Assembly: GCA_938037005.1 (NCBI GenBank)
Contig: CALHVR010000096.1
Coordinates: forward strand, 1-5,807
Length of the DNA stretch: 5,807 nt
Direction of reading: 5' to 3'
Origin: an uncultured Leptotrichiaceae bacterium
Lineage (GTDB): Bacteria > Fusobacteriota > Fusobacteriia > Fusobacteriales > Leptotrichiaceae
The position numbers and the translations under genes are program-made. Below, piece after piece: positions 1-5,807 of the stretch. The number at the start of each line of letters is the position of its first letter. Position 1 is the stretch's first letter. Below the pieces are notes generated by a model, which saw nothing but the letters and a program-made list of their open reading frames with translations, made no database searches and was not told the DNA's origin.

Positions 1-2775
1 TATTATTTGTTCAGGAGTTCCTTCTGCAATTATTTGTCCTCCTCGAAAACCTCCTTCAGGTCCAACATCTATTATATAATCTGCTGTTTTTATTACATCA
101 AGATTATGTTCAATTACTAAAACTGTATTACCTTTTTCTACTAACCTATTCAATACGGTCAATAATTTTCTAATATCCTCAAAATGTAGTCCTGTTGTAG
201 GTTCATCTAAAATATATATCGTTTTTCCTCTTGATAATTTTGATAATTCTGTTGCAAGTTTTATTCTTTGAGCTTCACCTCCTGAAAGTGTAGTAGCAGG
301 TTGCCCTAATTTTATATAATTCATCCCAACATCTATCAATGTTTGTAATTTTCTTTCTAATGAAGGTATTGTTTTAAAAAATTCATAAGCTTCTTCTACC
401 GACATATCTAACACATCTGAAATACTTTTTCCTTTATAATGAACTTCCAAAGTTTCACGATTATATCTTTTACCTTTACATGTTTCACATTCAATATAAA
501 CATCTGGTAAAAAATTCATTTCAATTTTATTAATTCCCGCTCCACTACATACTTCACATCTTCCACCTTTGACATTAAATGAAAATCTTCCTTTCGTATA
601 TCCTTTTAATTTAGCATCCTTCGTTTGTGTAAATATATCACGAATGTCATCAAATATTTTTGTATATGTTGCTGTATTTGATCTTGGTGTCCTTCCAATC
701 GGCGATTGATCAATATCTATAACTTTCTCTAAGTGTTCTAGACCTTCTAGTCCACCATTTTTTAGTGGATATAATTTCCCTTTGTTAAGTCTGTTATGTA
801 GCTCTGGGAATAAAGTTTGATTTACTAAAGTTGATTTACCACTACCTGATACTCCTGTTACAACCGTCATAACCTCTAAAGGCACTCTCATCGTCACATT
901 TTTAAGATTATTACCTTTAGCATTTTTTAAGATTAGCTCCTTATCCCATTTTCGTCTTTCTTTCGGAACTTCTATTCCAATTTCACCATTCAAATATTTA
1001 GCTGTTAATGATTTTTTATTTTTCATTACTTGCTTAGGCGTTCCTTCTGCAACAACATTGCCTCCATAAATTCCAGCTCCAGGCCCCATATCAATTAAAT
1101 AATCAGCTTCACGCATTGTATCTTCATCATGTTCTACTACAATTAAACTATTTCCAATTTGCTTTAATTCTTTTAATGTTGCAAGTAATTTATCATTATC
1201 TCTTTGATGAAGTCCTATACTCGGCTCATCTAAAACATAAATTACACCCGTTAATCTACTCCCAATTTGAGTGGCAAGTCTTATTCGTTGCGATTCTCCT
1301 CCAGATAGTGTCTTTGTCATACGTGATAAAGTTAAATAATCTAATCCTACGTTTATCATAAAGGATAATCTTTCTTTTATTTCTTTCAATATTTCTGCAG
1401 CAATCATTGCTTGTTTTTCTGTTAATTTTATATTTTCATAAAAACTTAAAGCGTCAACAACACTCATTTCTGTTAAATCTATTATATTTTTATCATTTAT
1501 AGTTATAGCAAGTACAACGTCTTTTAATCTTTTTCCATTGCATGTTTTACATGTTTTATCTATCATATATTTTGCTTCGTAATCTTCTTTTATTGCTTCA
1601 GAAAAGGATTCTTTATACTGTCTTTTTATACTATTTACAAGCCCTTCAAATACTCTATCTCCATTATAACTTATACTTTTTCTATCTATTTTAAATTTGA
1701 ATTTCTTATCACTACCATAAAAAATTACATTCATTTCTTTTTTAGATAATTCTTTAATTGGCTTATTCATATCTATATTATGAGAATTACACATTGCTTC
1801 AAATAGCTTCCAACTCCAAGTTTCTTGATTTGTTGAACCTGGAAATACTAATCCGCCCTCATTTATACTTAAATTTTCATCAAATATAAGTCTATTTTCA
1901 TCTACTTCAAGTGTTGAACCTAATCCATTACAATCTTCACAAGCTCCATAAGGGGCATTAAATGAAAATAACCTTGGAACAACATCAGGAAAAATCACAT
2001 CTGGATGATTTGTACATGAAAAACTTTCACTATATTTTCTGTCTTCACCATTTATATTCGCGATTATTCTACCTTCTGCTAATTCAGTTGAATTTTCTAT
2101 TGCTTCATTTAATCTACTTACAAATTCTTTATCTTCTTTTTTTACTACAATTCTATCAATTACAGCTTCAATATTATGTCTTTTATTTTTATCTAAATCA
2201 ATAGTATCACTTAAATCTAAAATATCTCCATTTACTCTAACTCTTTGATAACCTCTTTTTTGTAAATTTAAAAGTAAATTTTTATGTGTTCCTTTTTTAT
2301 CTATAACTATTGGTGCTAATACTATCAATCTATCTTTTTCACTCGTTGTTTCAAGAATATTATCTACAATTTCTTCAACTGACTGTCTTTCAACTTTTTG
2401 CCCACAAATCGGGCAATGAGCTTCTCCAATATGTGCCCATAAAAGCCTCATATAATCATATATTTCTGTCGTTGTTCCAACTGTAGATCTTGGATTTTTT
2501 GAAACACTTTTTTGTTCTATTGAAATCGCAGGTGATAACCCCTCAATACTATCTAATTCTGGTTTTTGCATTTGTCCTATAAACATTCTAGCATAAGCTG
2601 AAAGACTTTCTACATATCGCCTTTGTCCTTCTGAATATATTGTATCAAATGCAAGTGTAGATTTTCCACTTCCTGACACACCTGTTATTACAACAAATTG
2701 ATTTTTCGGTATTTCAATATTTATATTCTTTAAATTATTTTCTCTAGCACCTAATATTTTTATTTTATTTTTCAT
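1..2775 (-). CDS. uvrA: UvrABC excinuclease subunit A (UvrA), 3' end cut by window
   Basis: UvrA is the DNA-damage sensor of nucleotide excision repair: an ABC-type ATPase dimer that scans DNA, loads UvrB at lesions and then leaves. The 925 visible codons form one uninterrupted frame with both ATPase modules. Module I has Walker A GVSGSGKS at residues 32-39, signature LSGGES from 490, Walker B with D516/E517 and switch His549. Module II has Walker A around K647, signature LSGGEA from 830, Walker B with D857/E858 and His890. The first zinc module pairs C254/H257 with C279/C282. The C-terminal one is C-x2-C-x19-C-x2-C at C740, C743, C763 and C766. Further Cys pairs lie at 121/124 and 409/412. 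The frame is open at base 1, where it reads EGTPEQII. The 940-residue E. coli protein has roughly 15-20 residues after this point, so only the tail is missing. The ATG at 2775 follows AAGGA and sits one base after the mlaA stop. Identity is near certain. Confidence 0.98.
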   Translation of the reverse strand, partial: MKNKIKILGARENNLKNINIEIPKNQFVVITGVSGSGKSTLAFDTIYSEGQRRYVESLSAYARMFIGQMQKPELDSIEGLSPAISIEQKSVSKNPRSTVGTTTEIYDYMRLLWAHIGEAHCPICGQKVERQSVEEIVDNILETTSEKDRLIVLAPIVIDKKGTHKNLLLNLQKRGYQRVRVNGDILDLSDTIDLDKNKRHNIEAVIDRIVVKKEDKEFVSRLNEAIENSTELAEGRIIANINGEDRKYSESFSCTNHPDVIFPDVVPRLFSFNAPYGACEDCNGLGSTLEVDENRLIFDENLSINEGGLVFPGSTNQETWSWKLFEAMCNSHNIDMNKPIKELSKKEMNVIFYGSDKKFKFKIDRKSISYNGDRVFEGLVNSIKRQYKESFSEAIKEDYEAKYMIDKTCKTCNGKRLKDVVLAITINDKNIIDLTEMSVVDALSFYENIKLTEKQAMIAAEILKEIKERLSFMINVGLDYLTLSRMTKTLSGGESQRIRLATQIGSRLTGVIYVLDEPSIGLHQRDNDKLLATLKELKQIGNSLIVVEHDEDTMREADYLIDMGPGAGIYGGNVVAEGTPKQVMKNKKSLTAKYLNGEIGIEVPKERRKWDKELILKNAKGNNLKNVTMRVPLEVMTVVTGVSGSGKSTLVNQTLFPELHNRLNKGKLYPLKNGGLEGLEHLEKVIDIDQSPIGRTPRSNTATYTKIFDDIRDIFTQTKDAKLKGYTKGRFSFNVKGGRCEVCSGAGINKIEMNFLPDVYIECETCKGKRYNRETLEVHYKGKSISDVLDMSVEEAYEFFKTIPSLERKLQTLIDVGMNYIKLGQPATTLSGGEAQRIKLATELSKLSRGKTIYILDEPTTGLHFEDIRKLLTVLNRLVEKGNTVLVIEHNLDVIKTADYIIDVGPEGGFRGGQIIAEGTPEQII

Positions 2776-2776
2776 A

Positions 2777-3670
2777 TCATTTCCTTATTTGTATTTTTCT
2801 AAAATTTATATAAAACATTTTAATCAAATCATATTCAAATGGTGAATTAAAATCTCCATATTTAAAATCTATTAGTGATCTCAAATTAAAACCTGTCATT
2901 GTAGCCCTTATAGGTACATAAATTGTTTCTTTTACTCCATTAGCGTACAAAAGTGGATTTTCAAATATTACTTTTTGAGTAATTCCTTCAATTCCTGTAT
3001 CTACTATCATTCCAATTCCATCTCTTAAATTTGAAGGCCCAAAAATAGGAGTAACTAAATATGTTACATAGCCAATACCGTATGTTCCTAATGTATCTCC
3101 CATTGTTTCTTTATCTCTTTTTATTCCTATTTTAGTAGCAACATCATTTATTCCGGCAATTCCAAATGTAGAATTTATAGCAAATCTACCTAAAGCATTT
3201 CCCGCTTTATCAAATTTGAATTGTAACACTGAATTTATAAAAGTTGATATTTCTCCAAAATTATTTGTGAAATTATTAATTCCTTCTCTTACAGGTTTTG
3301 GCACAACAACTGAATACACTCTTGAAGCTGGATATAAAATATTTTTATCTAATGTCATATTTAACGCGTAAACTCTTCTATTAAATGGTTCAAATCTATC
3401 GTTTATATTCATATCAAATATTTTATCTGAAATAATATAATCTTCATCTAATTGACCCATATTATTAGCAATTATAGTATATTTATCTTGTGTTATTTCT
3501 TTATTTTCAATATGATATGTACTTTCTAAATCTTTATTTTCTTCTTTTTCATCCACAAATTCAAAATATACTTCATCAGTTTCATTAAGATGTTCCCCCG
3601 TATTTGCGATAGAAAATTTACTAAGAATTATTCCCATGAAAAGAAATAATAACAATGTCCTTTTATTCAT
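2777..3670 (-). CDS. mlaA: MlaA/VacJ-family outer-membrane lipid transport protein, apparently not a lipoprotein
   Basis: MlaA is the outer-membrane component of the Mla system. In proteobacteria it forms a ring-shaped channel that removes phospholipids from the outer leaflet and passes them to periplasmic and inner-membrane partners. This 297-residue protein has a signal peptide at about 1-22: basic NKR, a hydrophobic stretch to about residue 17, then a likely cut near SIA-N. An acidic, low-complexity stretch follows (about 24-90). The MlaA domain occupies about 91-290. Family landmarks are DRFEPFNRRVYALN (91-104), VPKPVREGINNFTNN (123-137), GRFAINSTFGIAG (161-173), GDTLGTYGIGYVTYLVTPIFG (191-211, broken only by family-typical substitutions) and the SNLRDG motif (213-218). 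E. coli MlaA is about 250 residues, so the surplus is the N-terminal extension. There is no cysteine anywhere, hence no lipobox, unlike classical MlaA. The start overlaps the hydrolase stop by one base. No MCE, permease or ATPase Mla partners lie in the window. Family assignment is firm; the substrate and direction of lipid transport here are inferred. Confidence 0.93.
   Translation of the reverse strand: MNKRTLLLFLFMGIILSKFSIANTGEHLNETDEVYFEFVDEKEENKDLESTYHIENKEITQDKYTIIANNMGQLDEDYIISDKIFDMNINDRFEPFNRRVYALNMTLDKNILYPASRVYSVVVPKPVREGINNFTNNFGEISTFINSVLQFKFDKAGNALGRFAINSTFGIAGINDVATKIGIKRDKETMGDTLGTYGIGYVTYLVTPIFGPSNLRDGIGMIVDTGIEGITQKVIFENPLLYANGVKETIYVPIRATMTGFNLRSLIDFKYGDFNSPFEYDLIKMFYINFRKIQIRK
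2782..2786 (-). promoter_or_regulatory. Ribosome binding site of uvrA
   Basis: Reading on the minus strand, AAGGA lies six bases before the uvrA ATG, inside the last codons of mlaA. It supports the ATG at 2775 as the start and implies that uvrA is translated from the mlaA message, with the ribosome terminating at 2777 close to the next start. Confidence 0.75.
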
Positions 3671-4965
3671 TATTTCGCTTCCTCCTCTAATTTATCTACC
3701 ATTAATTTGGCTACATCTTTATGCCAAAGTATTCCCGTATGCCCACCAAACGGAATTAAAACTCTATTATTGAATGTTTCTTTTATATATTTTTTATCAC
3801 TTTCTGTCAACAAAATATCGTCTTCTGATGTTATAAATACTATATCATTATTATTTTCTTTTATAAATTTTTCACTATTTTTTAGATCAAAATCTTTAAC
3901 AAAATCATCAAAATTCAATTTTTTATATTTCTTTTTAATTGTTGGATATAAAATTTCTGTTGAATACTCTTCAAATGAAACTGAAAATCCTTCTAAAAAT
4001 TCTTTAGTTACAGAATCAAATCTTTTATACTCTATTTTGTCCGATAATCTTTTTACATTGTTTTTTCCGTTGAATACTTCTCCTGCAAAAGTCATATTAG
4101 CTGAATAAAATCTAAATAAAAATCCTGTCAATATTTCAAAATCTTTTTCTGTCATTTTTAAACTTAATAGACTATTCATTATATTTGACACATTAATATC
4201 GTTTAAATGAATATCTTTATTATTTATAATCTCCTTAAATTTTGTATCAAAATATTTTTCAAGACTCTTTGCATCATAAATTCCATTTTGCACTAAAAAT
4301 TCATCTAAAATTTTGGTAGCAGTAAAAATACTTACAGGACTATTTAATATTAACGATTTATCTATATTTAACTTATGTTCTTTCTTATCAATTTCATGTA
4401 TCAAAATTGACTGAAATCCACCTAAACTATACCCTCCTACATAAGTTTTTGATATTTTCATCTTATCATTTTTTTTTGCTTTATTTATTGATTTTTCCAT
4501 TATTTCATACAAATCTTCTGCCTCATCTTTTATATATCCAGCATAATTATTTTTACTTTGACTAACAATATACGGCATCGTTGTCGGAGAACTAAATGCT
4601 ATAACATTATAACCTCTATCATAAAAAACATTTGCCATATACATACTAAGTCCACTATCATATGTTGACCCGGTACCAGATATTATTATCATTAATGGAG
4701 CTTCCTTTTTTTGCACCCATACACCATAATCATATTTTGACCAATCTTTTAATATTTCCGGAATTTTTTTGTTACTTTTTATTGTTCTAACTAATGGTGC
4801 TTTTACTTTTTTAAAATTATACCATTGACTACTTGGAGTTCCTACAACAGTTGCTACTATTGCACTATTCTTATACGGATAATCTTTCCCTATTTTTGTT
4901 ACATCTACATTCTCACCAAAAGTTAATACCGAAACTAATAATAATCCTATTATTATTTTGTTCAT
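3670..4965 (-). CDS. Exported alpha/beta-fold serine hydrolase, substrate unknown
   Basis: This is a 431-residue protein that I cannot assign to a named family. An N-terminal signal peptide is clear: MNK, a hydrophobic run to about residue 16, and a probable cut near TFG-EN. It has no lipobox cysteine. The alpha/beta-hydrolase core is visible. LMIIISGTGS at 91-100 is the strand and turn expected to supply the oxyanion hole. GYNVIAFSSPTT lies at 118-129. The nucleophile elbow GYSLGG (178-183) has Ser180. The probable acid is Asp382 or Asp383 in ITSEDD, and the probable catalytic His409 lies in PFGGHTG. Roughly 160 residues between SPVSIF (209-214) and the acid strand are mostly helical-looking and charged, and fit a lid or cap insertion. 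The protein has no cysteine. It lies 48 bases after smc and overlaps mlaA by one base, which suggests a periplasmic or surface esterase, lipase or phospholipase working on envelope lipids. That role is inference. The ATG is chosen because the signal peptide begins directly at it. Confidence 0.85.
   Translation of the reverse strand: MNKIIIGLLLVSVLTFGENVDVTKIGKDYPYKNSAIVATVVGTPSSQWYNFKKVKAPLVRTIKSNKKIPEILKDWSKYDYGVWVQKKEAPLMIIISGTGSTYDSGLSMYMANVFYDRGYNVIAFSSPTTMPYIVSQSKNNYAGYIKDEAEDLYEIMEKSINKAKKNDKMKISKTYVGGYSLGGFQSILIHEIDKKEHKLNIDKSLILNSPVSIFTATKILDEFLVQNGIYDAKSLEKYFDTKFKEIINNKDIHLNDINVSNIMNSLLSLKMTEKDFEILTGFLFRFYSANMTFAGEVFNGKNNVKRLSDKIEYKRFDSVTKEFLEGFSVSFEEYSTEILYPTIKKKYKKLNFDDFVKDFDLKNSEKFIKENNNDIVFITSEDDILLTESDKKYIKETFNNRVLIPFGGHTGILWHKDVAKLMVDKLEEEAK
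3681..3686 (-). promoter_or_regulatory. Strong ribosome binding site of mlaA inside the hydrolase 3' end
   Basis: A perfect AGGAGG on the minus strand lies ten bases before the mlaA ATG at 3670. It is embedded in the codons for the hydrolase C-terminal Glu-Glu-Glu-Ala-Lys tail. It fixes the mlaA start, in preference to the next Met at residue 12, which would remove the basic N-region of the signal peptide. It also indicates translational coupling. Confidence 0.85.
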
Positions 4966-5013
4966 TATTCTTTTACATTCCTCTCATTCTATTTTTAATT
5001 TAAGTTTTATATT
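4966..5013 (-). other. Short intergenic gap between smc and the hydrolase gene
   Basis: These 48 AT-rich bases show no inverted repeat followed by a T-run, so no intrinsic terminator of smc is visible, and no convincing -35/-10 pair. The only ribosome-binding-like string is AGAGGA at 4984-4979 (minus strand), thirteen bases before the hydrolase ATG. That is longer than usual, so hydrolase initiation is probably weak or relies on an A-rich leader. Read-through from smc is the simplest reading. Confidence 0.5.
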
Positions 5014-5807
5014 TTAAACATCTACACTAATTAATCTTGATTCTCCTATTTCTTTATTCATTGTAACTCCATAAAGTCTGTGAGAACCTTTCATCGTTTC
5101 TTTATTATGTGTTATTAAAATAAATTGAGATTTTTCTATAAATTTATTCAATAACTCTACAATTTTTTTAGTATTAACTTCATCTAGTGCTGCTTCAATT
5201 TCATCAAAAAATGTAAATGGACTAGGTTTAAACATAAATATTGCCATTATAAACGACACTGCCAACATTGACTTTTCTCCCCCTGATAATAACATCAAAG
5301 TTTGTTCCGGTTTATTCTTATATTTAACGCTCAATTCCAGTCCCGTTTCAAGTATATTCTCAGGATTTGTTAATTTTATTATTCCTTTCGCTTCATTCAG
5401 TATCTTTTTACACATATATTCAAAGTTTTTATTTATTTCTTCAAAAGCATGAGAAAATTTACTTGATATTTCAAATTCTATATCTTTAATTAATGAAAAT
5501 AATAATTCTCTACTATGAAGCAAATCTCTTTTTTGATCTACCATTTCAATATAACGATTATTTTCTTGATTGAGGGTGTTTTCATATTCATCTATTGCTG
5601 ATAAGTTTACAGACCCTATATCTGTTCTACTTTTTTCATTCATTGATAATTTTCGTCTAATTGATTGAAGTTCCACTTCATCTTCTATTTTTTTATATTC
5701 CAAATTTTCTTTAATTTTTTCAATATTTATTTCTTCAAGTTCTAAATTATAATATTTTATATCATTATCATTTTTAGTTATTTTTTCTATTATTTTTTCG
5801 TTTTCTA
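5014..5807 (-). CDS. smc: Chromosome segregation protein SMC, C-terminal part (5' end outside window)
   Basis: SMC is the long coiled-coil ATPase of the condensin complex that, with ScpA and ScpB, compacts and separates bacterial chromosomes. About 264 C-terminal codons are visible of a protein usually near 1,170-1,190 residues. The frame is open through base 5807, so the TTG at 5703 is an internal leucine, not a start. From the edge inward there is a Lys/Glu-rich coiled coil, then the SMC-typical GSVNLSAIDEYE motif (5616-5581). Next is the C-terminal head with LLSGGEKS (ABC signature, 5292-5269), Walker B FTFFDEIEAALDE (about 5217-5179) with its D-loop, and the switch His in ILITHNKETM (His codon 5109-5107). 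The closing YGVTMNKEIGESRLISV matches the family end, and TAA follows at 5016-5014. The Walker B segment has Phe where LDE is usual. RecN and other SMC-like proteins fit less well because of the VNLSAIDEYE motif. Confidence 0.95.
   Translation of the reverse strand, partial: ENEKIIEKITKNDNDIKYYNLELEEINIEKIKENLEYKKIEDEVELQSIRRKLSMNEKSRTDIGSVNLSAIDEYENTLNQENNRYIEMVDQKRDLLHSRELLFSLIKDIEFEISSKFSHAFEEINKNFEYMCKKILNEAKGIIKLTNPENILETGLELSVKYKNKPEQTLMLLSGGEKSMLAVSFIMAIFMFKPSPFTFFDEIEAALDEVNTKKIVELLNKFIEKSQFILITHNKETMKGSHRLYGVTMNKEIGESRLISVDV

Noticed and set aside
1116..1361. Plus-strand open frame of 81 codons, Leu/Tyr/His-rich
   Set aside because: It is antisense to the UvrA signature and Walker B region of ATPase module I. 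Its hydrophobic look is an artefact of AT-rich antisense reading.
1962..2204. Plus-strand open frame of 80 codons that looks membrane-like
   Set aside because: It is antisense to the UvrA first zinc module region. Leu/Tyr/Phe richness comes from complementing Lys/Glu/Asn codons.
3707..4108. Plus-strand open frame of 133 codons
   Set aside because: It lies wholly antisense within the hydrolase gene, has Ser/Phe/Leu-rich composition typical of a shadow frame, and matches no family I recognise.
4973..4978. A start-stop pair (ATG TAA, minus strand) just upstream of the hydrolase, possibly a minimal regulatory uORF
   Set aside because: The AGAGG before it is only one base away from that ATG, too close to drive initiation, and such a pair is expected by chance in this AT-rich gap.
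4966..5013. Possible smc terminator or hydrolase promoter
   Set aside because: I could find no stem-loop with a T-run and no paired -35/-10 elements distinguishable from the AT-rich background.
5701..5703. TTG that could be taken as the start of a 229-residue protein
   Set aside because: The same frame runs open for 34 more codons to the window edge with coiled-coil composition, and the protein is clearly only the SMC C-terminus. The TTG is an internal Leu codon.

Overview
The window is strongly AT-rich and carries four genes, all on the minus strand and packed almost end to end. In transcription order (right to left) they are: the 3' end of smc (chromosome condensation ATPase), an exported alpha/beta serine hydrolase, an MlaA/VacJ-family outer-membrane lipid-transport protein, and nearly all of uvrA (nucleotide excision repair). 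The two outer genes run off the window edges. I see no RNA gene, mobile element, CRISPR array or obvious terminator.

An MlaA protein implies a diderm with an outer membrane. Together with the very low GC, the A/T-ending codons and the style of the proteins, this suggests a low-GC diderm anaerobe such as a member of the Fusobacteriota (Leptotrichia, Sneathia or Streptobacillus type). The taxonomic guess is inference from composition and gene content, not from a marker gene.

Layout: 5807-5014 encodes the SMC C-terminal coiled coil and ATPase head. A 48-base gap (5013-4966) separates smc from the hydrolase. The hydrolase stop and the mlaA start share one base (TAATG at 3672-3668). The mlaA stop is one base from the uvrA ATG (2777 versus 2775). 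These junctions point to a tightly coupled hydrolase-mlaA-uvrA transcription unit, probably continuing from smc.

smc and uvrA are ordinary housekeeping DNA genes. The interesting part is the middle pair. A predicted secreted serine hydrolase with a large lid-like insertion is translationally coupled to an MlaA protein that has lost the lipoprotein cysteine and gained an acidic N-terminal extension. I infer that the two may act together on outer-membrane lipids. The sequence alone does not prove this.
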